From Polyporus tsugae (taxonomy: Eukaryota; Basidiomycota; Agaricomycetes; Polyporales; Polyporaceae), in NCBI GenBank assembly GCA_024305745.1, contig JAHRBS010000013.1, positions 930,001-994,000 of the forward strand: a DNA stretch of 64,000 nucleotides, written 5' to 3'. Every line of letters starts with the position of its first letter. The stretch's first letter is position 1. The notes beneath the pieces are model-generated. The model ran no database searches and was not told where the DNA came from. It saw nothing but the letters and a program-made list of their open reading frames with translations. Below, piece after piece: positions 22,351 to 35,122 of the stretch. The translations under genes and the position numbers were made by a program.

Positions 22351-25300
22351 ATGCCCTCTCCAACCCGCGGTTCCGGTTCAAACAAGCTTCTCAATGCATA
22401 TGTGCGTATTGTGAACCCATGGACGCGATTGGTGTTGTTCTCACTGCGGTTCATGGGTAGCAATTGGGTGATTCGTTGGGGAAGGGCGCGTTTGGCCAGG
22501 TCTACCGTGTGTGTTCCGCCGCCTCGACCCTTGCGGACCGTTTGACCATGTCCCCAACCTCCTAGGTGCCCTCAATTGGGCTACGGGCGAGACCGTAGCC
22601 ATTAAGGAGATTCAGCTCGGCAATATACCGAAGAGCGAGATTGGGCAGATCATGGTGCGTACCTCTGCGGATTGGTGGAGCGCGACTGACCACGGACGCT
22701 CTCCGCAGTCCGAGATCGATTTGCTGAAGAACCTGAATGTGAGTCCTCCGCTGCTCGCCGTTGTTGCGCTTGTGCATACGTACCTGCTCGCCGCCGCTGG
22801 ACCCATTTGAGGTTCGGTACGCCTTCAAAGGTCCGCATACACCTCGGCCCATGACTGTACCCATAGTAACAAGCTGCTTTGGGACCGCCCCGCGCTTCGG
22901 TGCAAAGTGCCCTGCGAACCGTTGAATTTTTCTTCCCATAGCTCGTCACCGTGATGAGGAGACAACCCGATTGCCTTAGGAACAACCTCCGTCCGATATA
23001 TGCTAATTGCTTGACGTCATATAGCATGCCAATATCGTCAAGTACAAGGGTTTCGAGAAGACACCGGAATATCTGTACATTATCCTAGAGTATGTCTGCT
23101 CGGTCCTCATTCCTTTGGTTTTGGCATTCATGCGAGAAGGTTTTGCGAGAACGGGTCTCTCCACAATATCTGCAAGAAGTTTGGCAAGTTCCCGGAGACG
23201 CTCGTTGGGGTTTATATTGCACAGGTCCTAGAGGGACTCGTGTACCTCCATGACCAGGGTGTGATACACCGGGATATCAAGGGTGCGAATATCCTCACCA
23301 ACAAGGACGGATGCGTCAAGTTAGCCGATTTCGGCGTTGCAAGCAGCGCCGCCGCAGGCGCGGTCCGCGACGACGCCGTAGTTGGCAGTCCATACTGGAG
23401 TACGTCGCATGATTCATTCCCTTCACCGTAGCAGTCATGCTTAATCTCCGCACAGTGGCACCCGAGGTAATTGAGCAATCTGGCGCGACGACCGCTTCGG
23501 ACATATGGTCGGTTCAGTGTTCCTATCACACTTCATGGACGCAAGCTAATATGCCCCCGCCATCTCCTTATATCCAGGAGCGTCGGTTGTACGGTCATAG
23601 AGCTGCTGGAGGGCAAGCCCCCATACCACTTCCTAGACCCTATGCCCGCCCTTTTCCGCATCGTCCAGGATGACAGCCCACCGATACCCGAGGGCGCGTC
23701 GCCCATCGTGAAGGACTTCCTCTACCACTGTTTCCAAAAGGACTCCAACCTGCGAATATCAGCCAAGAAGCTGCTGAAGCACCCATGGATGGTCGCCGCG
23801 CGGAAGCAGATGGCCAACTCCCACGGTAGGGACAGGTCGTCAGACGCGAGGAGCACTAACGGAGCTGGGGCAACCGGGGGGCGGCCGTTGAGCAATTACA
23901 ACTACGACGAGGCGGTGCTCAAGGTGCAGGAGTGGAACGAGGCTCTCAAGTGTGAGTGGTTCTCTTGCATTGTCCTCGCAAAGCGGCTGATCAGCTCGCT
24001 ATATGCAGCGCCATCACGACCGTCCAAGCACCCCGAACGCCATCGCAAGACATCGCTCGCAGGACGGTCCGGCTCACCTCTACCGTCACCCACGAATATG
24101 ATCGCCTCTGTGCAGCAGGCGTCATCCCTCCAGGGACCTCAACAGTCGATGTTGCTCGCGCCTCAAGGGCGGAAGCCTGGCTCGATACCAAAGCCGGGGA
24201 TGCCCGCCGCGCTAGGACACATCCGCGAAACACTGCCGATGCCGTTCATCCTCCAGGCGCCTGAGGAGCAGACCGACAACTGGGACGACGATTTCGAGGA
24301 GGGCATTTCGCTCACGAAGCTGCATGGTGCGTGTACCTGCCGTATCTCGGTATATGCGGAACAGCGTTGACTTTGGTTGCTTCGTTTGATATGATTCAGC
24401 GCTCGACAAGACACCTGCTGAGGACGAGAAGCTTGAGGCGGACGACAACGCCCGGACGATCCGTCCTGGGCGTAGTCCAGGTATTGGGACAGTACCGTTA
24501 CCTGTTGCGAAGGCACCCGAGGCTCAGATTGCTCCCATTGCGGAAGACTACTCAGATCTGCTGTTCGAGGAGGATGAAGGGAAAATGGAAGAGAAGGTCG
24601 CAGACTTCAAGGTATGCTCATTCCATGGCCTAGGATGGAACAAGCACACCCATGATTTCACTGTCGTACAGATGAAGAATTCGGTCAGACGGGGTCTGTT
24701 CCACCCCAACGACATCAAGACGATTGGCATCCAACCGCCCTCACCGGGGCCGATGACCGCGCCCCTGCCCGGCATAGGGCACCGTCGGTCCCGTCCTTCG
24801 CTCAACATCATCTCCGTCGGGTCCACCAGCGGCCCATCCTCCGCCCGCGCACACTCACGCTCGTCGTCCTTCGTCGGGAACGAGTCCTTCGGGCGCGACC
24901 AGGCGCGGCGGCTGCAGAAGGACCTGGACAAGTACGCGGACGACGAGGACGAGGACTACGAGGACGTGTTCGGGAAGACGAACGGGACGGCGGCGCAGGC
25001 GATGCAGACGCTGCAGCTGAACACGCGGCTGTCGAACAAGTCGTGGTTCGGGGACGAGGACGACCAGGAGGACGACCCGTTCGCTGAAATCGACGAGGGA
25101 TACGCGGAGGAGGACCTGGAGGCGAACCTGCAGCGCGACAAGTATGCGCGGTTGTCGAACCAGGTTACACAGCTCATTGATGAGCTCACGCCGAGTGCGC
25201 CGGACTTCCAGTTGAGGGACGCGTGCGATCAGCTGGTGCGTTTTTGTGGTCGACTTCGAATTGATGTAAGGTTTGGGCTGACAGCGCGGTGGTGTAGCTC

Positions 25301-27347
25301 AATATTATCAATGACACGCCCGAGATGCAGTCGCAGCTGGTCTCCGCGCATGGTATGCTGGCGATCTTGGAGGTGCTCGAGTCGAGGACAGCGCGAGACG
25401 TTGCGCTTAAGTTGTTGCAGATTGTCAACGGGGTGAGCCGCGATGCATTGCTATATGCTTTGGATCGGCATAATTGTTGCGTTGCAGCTTGTTACCACGG
25501 ATATGGGCTTCCTCGAGAGCTTCTGCCTCATTGGGTATGGGTTCGGTTTCTTTGACTCAAGTGTTTACTTACAGCCTACAACAGCGGGATCCCGGTCATC
25601 ATGGGCTTTACCTCCAAGAAGTATCCATCAGAGTGCCGTCTTGAGGCATCCCACTTCATTCGACTGCTGTGCCACTCGTCAGTACTGACGCTCCAGATGT
25701 TCATTTCGTACGTTTCATCATTTCCTCGTTCCGGTCTAGGTTGACACCGTTATGTTTCAGATGTCGTGGCTTGAAAGTCCTTGTCGATCTTCTGGATGAA
25801 GACTTCACCGAGCAGTCCGAGCTCGTCATCCACGCGCTCAACGGCATCTGCAGCGTGTTCGACCTGCAGAGTCCGACGACAAAGAACGACTTCTGTCGGA
25901 TGTTCATCCGGGATGGTCTCCTCGATCCGTTGTCGTCGGCGCTCCTGAACGTCATGGCGAGTCGGGGTGAGATTGCTGACGACATGAACCGCAAGATCCT
26001 CCAGATCATCCTCGTATTTTGCCAGGTCTCCCAGTCCGATATACACGTCCGGAATGCGCTCGGCACGCGCAAGATCGTCCGACGTAAGGTTTATTTCATC
26101 ACAGCGAATTGAAGCCAGAAGGATCACACCATACCTTTGTAGGGCTTCTGCGGGCCTGCGAGCTTCTTGAACCCCAGTACCTGGTTCAGATGCTCAAGGC
26201 GGTCAAACACCTTTCCATGAATGCAACTATCCTCGAAGTCTTACAGAATGCGAACGCAATCGAGATCCTAGTGAAGATACTCGACGAACAGAGCTTGGGT
26301 CCGTTTGGCACGGTAAGTGGCGCATCTTTCTTGCGATAATAACGGCACGCTGAATCTTGAGAACCGCAGGAAATGTCCAACCACATCTTCCAGACGTGCT
26401 ACAACCTGTGTCGTCTCAACAAATCGAGACAGGAGGAAGCCGCCCAGGCGGGCATCCTTCCGAGCCTCAAACGCGTTATCGAGTCCAGCTCGCCCCTCAA
26501 GCAGTTCGCGCTTCCCATCCTGTGCGACCTCGCCAGTGCGGGGAAGAGCTGCAGGATATTGCTATGGCAGCACAACGGATTATCGCTGTACCTTCGTCTT
26601 CTCGAGGATCCTTACTTCCAAGTCAGCGCGCTCGAGTCTATCCTGTCCTGGTGTGTAAGCATCTTTACGCTCGAGGATGTTGGAACTAATCCAGTCATCA
26701 GGCTGCAAGACGAGACGGCTAGGATTGAAGATGAACTCATGAAACCGGAGTCGTTGGATGCACTACTGCGCTGCTTCGTACAGGCCAAGGCCAACTCGTT
26801 CGAAAACCTCCTCGAACCCTTCCTCAAGATGTTCCGCATTTCCACTAATATCGCCATCGGCACTGCCAAGTCGCAGTTCTTCAAGCGGCTCATCGACAAG
26901 CTCGGTTCGAGCAAGGCGGTCGTGCGACTCAACCTTCTCCGTATTTTGCGGACGGTGTGCGACGTGCACCCGAACCGCGTGGTCCTCGTCGAGCGTTACG
27001 GGATTTACGACATTGTGGCGAAGCTCAGCAATGAGGACGTCGCGGTCCTTGTTCGGGAGCTTGCGAGAGAGATCGTTCCCACTCTCGCTCCGGCGCTGAA
27101 GCCCTCAGCGCGTCTGTCGAAGCTGTTCGACACGCCTAAGTCCGCAAAGGCGATCGCGCCGAAGCGGATGCGCCGCCATGCCTCGGAGTCCCTGGCCGGA
27201 ATGATGCCTGCCAGCGCCGCAATGGGGGCGCATACGAACGGGAGCAGCCACCTGCGCACGTCGACGCGCGGCAGCATGGGGCTGAACGGCAGGTCTGAGC
27301 GGCAACAGCTGCACGACATTGCCTGGCAGGGCCAGGATCGGCGTTAG
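22351..27347 (+). CDS. sepH: Septation-initiation kinase, Cdc7/SepH type
   Basis: STE-like Ser/Thr kinase of the septation initiation network, equivalent to S. pombe Cdc7 and A. nidulans SepH; acts at spindle poles to trigger septum formation. About 20 short exons. The first are 22351-22401, 22461-22506, 22566-22654, 22709-22738, 23025-23089, 23140-23399, 23456-23507, 23578-23951, 24009-24326, 24400-24611, 24672-25235, 25298-25432 and 25488-25534, all in frame. The catalytic domain shows [31 protein letters not shown] and GSPYWMAPE. An acidic Ser-rich linker follows, then a long helical, armadillo-like C-terminal half as in the family. Total is about 1300 residues. The short first exon is the least certain part. 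Confidence 0.9.
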
Positions 27348-27957
27348 CACGCCGCGTCGGTGTAATTCTACTTTCATTGGGCACGCTTCCATGTCTCGCT
27401 CGTACATTCGTTTGCTTTCGCTGTCACAATCATCATGATATCATGCGGCCCGCTGTCCTTCTCTCCCTCCCTTCCACACAACACCCGTCTCTCACTAGTC
27501 CTTTCCCTGACATTTGACACGCTCGCACATCGCTCGCTCGCATTAACATCCATCACTCGCTGCATCTATCTCACGAACACGTACCGTCCTTACACTTACA
27601 GTTATTTAGAGTCGTAATATTGTACTTGTGTCTGCGAACTTGAACATGCACCAGACAGGCTGTATGCTGTCATTATTGGGGATAGAGCGCAATCAATGCC
27701 GGGGGGTTACCCGCGAGTAAGAACGCGTTTTAGCCGAGTAAAGGAAGGTTAAGGAAGTGTTGAGGTCGTTAGACCTGTGGGAAAGAGGCTTGTTAACGGG
27801 TCAGTGCCAGCCGCTCGTCGCGGCTGGACGCTTCCTTCCCCGCGACGACGACCAACGCCCGCCTCTCCCCCCGCCCTGCCCTTCGTTTCCCTCCTTACTT
27901 CTCCGTTCTTGAAGGCAGCATTGGCTTCCTTCATTCTGCTGCTCTAATACTGGGCCC
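27348..27957. other. Intergenic, tandem plus-strand genes
   Basis: Contains the kinase 3' flank and the promoter of the CaaX gene. The last 130 bases are CT-rich. No gene seen. Confidence 0.45.
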
Positions 27958-30524
27958 ATGGCCTTGACTGCGACGGCGCAATCAGCCCTGCCTCGAGAAC
28001 CAACCTGGGACGAGGTGATTGTACCTGCCCTCCGCAAACGTAAATCCCTGTCACCCCCTTCTGGGTTTGAACAACCCTCTGACATCGCCTGAAGGTCTAA
28101 AGGATGAGAGCACCGTCCTCTCCAAGCGCATGTCCGCCGCCTCACTCAGTTCCCTCGAGGACCAAGCAAACGGCCAGTACCATGCTCCTCCAAGACCGGG
28201 AACGGCCACCTCCTCGTACTCCTATACGAATAACAAGCCGAGCGCGATCCCCCGCCCCAGCATCCAGTCCACAAGGACCACGGATTCGTCCGCAGGCGTG
28301 TATGCAGGTGCCCCTCCACCCGGCTTCCAGCGTGCCCGCGCCCTTTCACAACCGTTCCCAGTCGAACCTCCCCTGCCCGCAGATTTTACACCCCCTTTTG
28401 CAGAGACACGCCCCATCTCTCCTCTCAACGCGCCAAAGGGCACGCGCATCCCCGTCTCGCGGGCACGAACCGGAAGCACGTCCAGCCAAGCGCATTCAAC
28501 GTTCAACGGCTCGAGCACGACCGGACGGGTGAACGGCTACTCGCGGCATAATGGTGAGTCCAGATACCCATGAGAATAGCTGTCATGCGTTATGGGAGGG
28601 ATTATGGTATATGATGATGAGTATTTTTACCGTAACCCGCCGCGGGATCGTGATGCCCATGCCCTTGTCGGCCAGCTTCACCGAGTAGCCCTCGTTGTAG
28701 AAGGGTGATGGTTCCACTACAGGGGGCTTCACAGTCGTCGCGGCGGAGTACGATGAGGATACTGATACTCATTATACGGTACCCTTTACGGTCGCTGGGA
28801 TGAAGCATTCTGAATTGCATGCAGGGGAGGCATCCGAGTCGCAGCTCTATCGGGTCGAGGAGAAAACGCACGCACAGGCCCAGTCACCGCCGCAATCTCA
28901 CACATCCCGTTCCACGATCCAAGTTCCGCGGCGGAAGGTGTCCGATATCTTCCAAGAACAAGCGCCGTTCCCTCCAACCTCTCTCTCATCCTCTCACAGC
29001 CAACTCGACTACGCGCCAGAACGGATGTCGTCCGAGTCGGATGAGCGTCCGTTCGAACACTGGTATCGTGGGGATGTGGCACGCAACGGCGGTGTGGGCG
29101 AGCTGCGCGTCGCCCGGCGCCAGGAGATGCTCGATATAGCGAACTACGGCCATACGCTACGGAATGCTTCTAGCAAGTCTCCAAGTGGTCTCCCGACGCG
29201 TTCACGGTCAAACTCGAGGGGAAGGGACATGCCTAACGGACGGGCGGGGACGAGACATAGAGCAGACAGTGTTGGGGCGCGGGAAAGCATTTACATTGAC
29301 GAGGACGCGATGGAGGAGGGAGACGCGGTGATGGACGAGCGACCGCTGACGGACCTCGACGACGACGACTATGAAGGGTACGATGATCAGCTTGATGACT
29401 ATTACACGCAGACGGTGCAGCCACACCCGAACGGCTCAGTGTCGTCCCCATCCCTGGAGCGCAGCGAGACTCCGACGAGCCGGCACACGCAGACTACGAC
29501 GCGGAGTCGAATACCTCAACCTTCATCGCGATCACGGACGACGACGCCGACTCCTGGCAAGCCGATCCGCAGTGTATCCGAGAATGCGCTGTCTGGCCCG
29601 TCGGCACCAGCTACTTCTTCGATGCAGCGTTCGGCCACCCAGCCACTCAAGACACAGGGTCTGCCATCACCTACTGTGTCGGCCAGTCCGTCATCGCCAT
29701 CGACACCGACCACAAAGAAGCGTGCGAAGAGCCCTGCAAGCTCCACACCCTCCGCGTCGAAGAAGCAGAAAGCGAAAGCACCACCATCGTCGATGCAGAA
29801 ACGGACAGGGGCGAAGGACGAGAATCGCCGGTCGGTTGGGCAGTATCCATTGCCCGACGGAGATGAAGACGCGATTCCGACATGGACACAGCCCCGGCTA
29901 GCTAACGGTAATTGGGATGAGGTGAGTGGCAACCCGTCTGTTCCTGAGTTCACGTGTGCTCATCTTCCGGCTACTCAGGTCGTGCTTCCTGTGGTTGCGA
30001 GAAAGAAAGGTCTCCAAGACCAGTACGAGACGGCCGACGGCACACCAAAGCCCAGGGAGCCCGGACCTATCGAGCCGGTGAGTCGAATCCCACCCTTATT
30101 CGTCCCCGCTCCTCACCCGCTGTGCGTGTCCAAGGCACCTGGGACGTTCGGCTTCGACCAGGCGAAACACCGCAAACGGTGGAGTGGGAACCCCGAGCAT
30201 ATCCTCATGGACGAATTCGGGCTACCCAAAGAGTTCGGCCAGCCGAAGCCCCAATCCCCTCCAACCCTCGAGGTGCCCGGACCCTCCCCGGACGAATCTC
30301 GCGACTTCCCTTCGACGCCCATCCCTTCGACGCCACGCTCGTTCGAGCGACCACGCGTCGTATCCCCCCCTCCGTTCGCGCATTATCAGACGAGCCAGCA
30401 CCTGTCGCCGCAGATGGAGGCACTGCGCCCAATGCCGCCTCCAACGAACAAGGAGGAGCGCCTCGAGCAACAGCAGGTGGACGAGGACGGCGGCGCGGGA
30501 TGCTGCAAATGCCTCATTATGTGA
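27958..30524 (+). CDS. Long disordered protein with C-terminal CaaX box
   Basis: No family recognised. Exons 27958-28039, 28095-28553, 28723-29921, 29979-30077 and 30135-30524 give 742 residues. Most is Ser/Pro/Thr-rich with acidic patches. Two ordered-looking blocks stand out: residues around 170-200 (EYDEDTDTHYTVPF) and a late block (FGFDQAKHRKRW). The chain ends GCCKCLIM: CLIM is a CaaX box whose Met favours farnesylation, and the neighbouring cysteines are candidate palmitoylation sites, so a membrane-peripheral protein is inferred. Introns 3 and 4 are in frame without stops. Intron 2 (169 bases) is long and holds an antisense coding-like stretch; exon 3 could instead start at 28825. Confidence 0.7.
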
Positions 30525-32148
30525 TATATCCCGTTCGCCACGCGTGCGTGCACCTTCCGCTCGTTTGCGTCCGTCTTCTCTCCCATCTTCTCGTCTTCAC
30601 CGTCCTCCCGGACGTCCCGGGCCTCGTCGCACCTTCTTACTCACTTTATTCCCTCTCTCTCTCTGGGTTTCCGCGGACGTTGTGCCTGTCTCCTTAACGC
30701 ATCCATCCATCCCTGTGTGTTCCGTGCTTTGCATTGCACTCTCACCTCGCCTCACCCCGCCTCCCTTTCACCATTATCATTACCATGCTTGTTGCGTTCT
30801 CACCCGCATTCTGTGACTACTAGGTACAAGGATTTTCCCACTTCCCCTTTTCCGCGCCCGACCCTTCATGCCCTCCCTACACCTCTTGCCCCACTTCCAT
30901 GCGGCCACGAGGCCATCTCACCTGCCTCAAGAGTAGACTGTCCCTGCTGCGGGTCCCGACAGATGACCCCATCGTCAAGTTGAAGCTAGCGTGGTCTCCA
31001 TTCCCTCTCAAAGTTCTAGAACGCCGACCTCCACAATCAGGCTCTTGTCCCTGGTTGCTTCCTCCACCCGTCGCACGGTCCCTTGATCCCCCCCTCTGCC
31101 TCCCCCCACTTTCTGATTTTCTTCATGGTACTTGTACGACTGCATTGACCTGGCCATCATATCCACGTATCGTCCTCATCCGGGTCCTTTCCCCTCCGGT
31201 CTTGGGTCCTTTAAACTGTTGACCGTGACTATTGACGTTGGAGTTTCCCTCGTCGTTCGCCCTTCCTCGCCATGGTCTCCAACCCGATCCCCCCATCGCT
31301 CGTTAATACCCCAGTAGTCTAAGCGTATAACTCTTATTGACCCAATACTATGCTCCGCACGTCAGGGCCCGCGCCGCGTTCTTACTGCAATGCATAGGCC
31401 GTCGGGCTCGCGCGCGGTCGCCACGAATTCGGATTCATTTCTTAGTCTTCTATGTCGTATCAGAACGCTACGGATTGAACATGTCTGTTCTGGAGAGCTA
31501 TGTTGGACCGAGAGGCACGGCGGGTCTTGCGGCTGAGCCAACGTGTGGATGCATACTGGAATAGATTATCTTCGGCGCAGCCGCGTTAACGCCACTGCGA
31601 GCGAGCTATCTGCGTATCGCCGTCGACTTCACCGCGGTGTGCGTCACGAAGCGTAGCGTTCCTCGAAATGGTACCCTCGTATGGATCCCTCCCTCCTCAT
31701 GAATAAACCACTAGCACCGTGGGCGTCGTCTCACTATCGCTCGTGAACGGTAAGGTCCTTACTTCGTTACTGCGGAAATAATAAGTAGGCTTCACTCCAT
31801 GATACCACGGGTTAATTACATTCATGTACGTATGAGTGATATGTGGAATGGGATGGAGAACCGATTCAAGGTTCAGTAGTCCCCGTGGAAGGACTGCGCC
31901 GGTCGAGTGGATGAGAATTCACTGCGAGAAGGTTGGCTCGTACAGTACTGGATGCAGTGGCAGGACGTAGTGACGCGGGCGCGGTTAACCATTCCTCTGA
32001 GAATGGCAACCCTCCTCGATTGCAGGATGATCGCTTTCAATACGTGTACATCCCCGTTAACGCGAGAGAACGCGATGATGGCGATGCCATCATCTGCCTC
32101 AACTGAACGAAAACCCGATAATGACCAAGTGCACCCCGAGCGTGCGCT
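30525..32148. other. Gene-poor gap between converging genes
   Basis: Very CT-rich for the first 500 bases (3' flank of the CaaX gene), then unique sequence, then a direct-repeat copy at 31258-31465. No splice-consistent coding frame. Confidence 0.5.
31258..31465 (+). repeat. Direct repeat, left copy, flanking deaminase gene 1
   Basis: About 200 bases closely matching 34736-34935 in the same orientation, with several exact runs (for example AGTCTAAGCGTATAAC and GCCGTCGGGCTCGCGCGCGG) separated by small indels. The pair brackets the deaminase gene and about 3.3 kb. Confidence 0.8.
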
Positions 32149-34425
32149 TCAAAGTCTCTGCTGCAGGATGTGAGGTGAAATCGAGATCGCAAAGATCAAA
32201 ACACTTACCACGGTGCCGTAATCTTTCACGACGTCTGAAGCAACCGAACGAGGGGACGATTGTCGGCTCTCGTCCTTGATGAGTTTCCCGTGTTCCTTTG
32301 CAAGCAAGAACATCTTCTCTTTCAGCTCATCGACGAGTTGAACGAGGACGTCGTCCGGGATGCCGAAATCCGGAACATCCCATGGGAGCATATGTCCATG
32401 CGTTCCCTTCAGGTAGAGCTGTTCCGAGGCTGGAAAATACAATATCAGTAACAGGTACCAAACGATCCCAGCGAATATGTACTTACCATTCTGACCTGCC
32501 CCGCCGAAGAGGATATCCCGAAGACGGTAGCACGTGTAACAACACTTCCTGGTTACACCAATCGGCAGCGGCCTGCTCTAGGAGAATGGCCTGCGTCAAT
32601 ACCACAAGCACCTCTGAAAACACAATTAGACGCACCGGGAAGACAGGTTTTATGAAGTTGGATGGAATTTCATCACGGGTTTTGGGCTCCGCCACATACT
32701 TGGCCAATGCCATGAGTCCGGCTTCGGCATGTACGCGCAGTGAGGTCTTAGCTGCGATCGCCTCGGTCTTCCTCTCGTCCAGCCATTGGACAGCTGCGTC
32801 AGTTTCAGCTGAGGTCAGATCCGATTTCCCCAACCGGGCCTTCAACTCGTCATGAATGGTACCGTAGGTCTGCGCCATGCTCGACTTGGCGACGTCGGAG
32901 TGATCTGTGAGCTCGACGATGGAAACGCTGGGCACCTGCGGGAATTTCTTGAACGTGTGGATCAGAGTGTCCCCGGCGTCGTGCCAAGCGACAAGGGCAC
33001 GGAGGTAGCGAAAGACGTGGGTTCCGGCACTCTCGTCGCCCCGGAAAGACATTTCTACGGATATGTCGGAGATGCTCAGCACAGAAACGTTAAACGGTGG
33101 CTGATATTCTGACTCACCGGCAACTTCGTCCTCATCGCCTTCATTGTCGCATACATACAGTCCCGCTTAGCGATCGCTATAGAGTATCCTGCTAAGTCAC
33201 GTACAATCTTCATCGTCGAATGCATCGGTGGAGCCAGCGTTGCCTGTCTCGCTCTGTCAAAGATGCATAGAGATGTAGACTGGATTTGGACTGGACAGGC
33301 ACACACCTAAGTTGCTCGGAAGTTGGGAACCCTGTATACTAGAGACGATCGCTCCGCTACAACTTTAAGACGGTCAATAGATACTTCAAACCACTCCCTT
33401 GACGTCAAACGTACGCACCACGAGTGTCTCAAGAACGCTTGGGTTGGAAATCGGTGACCAAGGAGGTCATCTTGAAGAGATCTTCCACAGGCTTAGTGTC
33501 TAACAAAAACCTTAGAGCTTGCAAGACGTCGTGCAACTCGTCCAGAGAGCTCTTGGTGACTTGCTTCATTTTTATGGGTAGAACGTTGCCCTCGGCATTC
33601 CGGCGTACTAGTAATTTGTCGACTTGTGAGACGAGCGAAGCAACGCAGTTGATCCAAGCGGGGGCGGTCGCATGATTAAACTCTGAGGAAGATGCCGCTT
33701 CATCAAATGGAAAAGAGAATTGGCGGAGGACTTCGGTGAGGGATGGTGGGATCTGAACGCAGTGGGAAGGGATCAGATCGGTTGGAGACGACTTCCATGC
33801 GGCCATGGACTTAACCGGCGAGACGTCCCACTCGCGTGTGGCCATCAAGGTGCGATGGTGTAGCTTGCGAAGGCATCGACTAAGGAGCCAGCGAGACAAG
33901 GCTGCACCCGTTAGCACCGGCGTGGGCCCTGAGGATACGAGTTGGAGAACACGGATCAGGTCTTGAATATGCGCCTTCAAGCTCAACTTATTGTTGTTTC
34001 TAGATCATAAAAGCGATCAGTAAAGGAGCAACAAAAACTCATAGGAATACCAACAAGTCATCGGGAATGTCCTTCACTTGTTCCGAGGTAATACCACTTG
34101 ATTCGACGTTGTACTCGAACCTGATGTGAGGCAGTATGCCCGGGGCATCCGGGTCAGATCCCGACGATGAGGACGAATTGGAATCGGAAGACACGACAAA
34201 AGTGGCTTCAGGCCCACTGGGTCCGAGAATACGAGTGACTGCGACGACGAGGGCTTTGGGGGAGCCGAGGTTGACTGCAGTGGCGAGGTGGGAATAAGGC
34301 TCGATAGCCTTGGAAGCACGATCGTCGGATGACAGCCGGGAGGGTGTCGTTGGAGGCGTTCCGGAAACACTCAGCAATGTTGTTAACCATCGAATCGAAG
34401 AGATCAGAGACTTTCGGTCAGCCAT
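32149..34425 (-). CDS. OTT_1508-like deaminase-fold protein 1
   Basis: Predicted zinc-dependent nucleic-acid or nucleotide deaminase of the fungal OTT_1508-like group; substrate unknown. ATG 34425; exon 1 ends 34055, exon 2 starts 33999, and further exons end at 32149. An all-helical N-terminal half precedes the deaminase core. The core has RVHAEAGLMAL (His-Ala-Glu zinc/catalytic motif), then GVTRKCCYTCYRL (Cys-x2-Cys zinc motif), then YLKGTHGHMLPWDVP, the signature order of the group. The exon carrying the Cys motif needs acceptor CTCCTAG near 32578 and donor GTAAGT near 32486. One intron near 33190 is only 39 bases and is uncertain. A related gene lies at 55.7-57.6 kb. Confidence 0.75.
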
Positions 34426-34735
34426 GTTGAGGTCTTGGTTGAGCCTGAGGCCTTGAGATGTGAAGGAGAGATGGTCGCAGAGTCACTGGCCTTTGGTCAG
34501 GAGCCTCGCGGGTCACCGAATTCGAACGTCTGTGACTCACCATCGATATCTGACATCCAGGTAATAAGCCCAGTGCGCCATATCTCCTCTTCCCGTCCAC
34601 AGTCTGCCATAGAATGCTGACCTGCCAGCTTAGACAGATATCTAGCTATGATGTCTAGCGGACATCTGCCATCGCATCTGCGGTCGCGCCCCACTCGGCG
34701 ACTTGCACCGCGCGCAAACCCCACCGTAAGCTCGC

Positions 34736-34935
34736 GCACCCTTCCTCACTATGGTCTCCAACCCGAATCCCCATCGCTCGTTGATAACCCGGTAGTCTAA
34801 GCGTATAACCCTTATTGACCCAATACCATGCCTCCGCACGCCAGGGCCTTACTGCAATGCAGGCCGTCGGGCTCGCGCGCGGTGCCATGAATTCATTCTA
34901 CATAGTCTCCATGTCATGATGCGGTAGGTCACGAA
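34736..34935 (+). repeat. Direct repeat, right copy, flanking deaminase gene 1
   Basis: Partner of 31258-31465. Lies between the deaminase start and the 3' end of the Vip1-like gene. It lacks about 12 bases present in the left copy (after CAGGGCC). Confidence 0.8.
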
Positions 34936-35122
34936 CGCAGCCGTCGACACGATCGATTCTGACGTCAAGTACTACTAATAGCACCACCCATCGTTGTAAC
35001 AAACGCGAGCGTGCGGCGCACAATGGTAGAGAGCATAAGTGAGATTTAGCTTACGGTGCGTGCGCGTACAGCAGCGTATAAGTCATACAACAGTTCGGTA
35101 CTTCTTCCTCTGCGCGAACATT

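Noticed and set aside
28825..30524. Exon 3 of the CaaX gene starting at 28825 after GCATGCAG
   Set aside because: Frame-compatible, but the sequence from 28723 is open in the same frame, protein-like, and has a good acceptor (CCACTACAG), so the longer exon is preferred.
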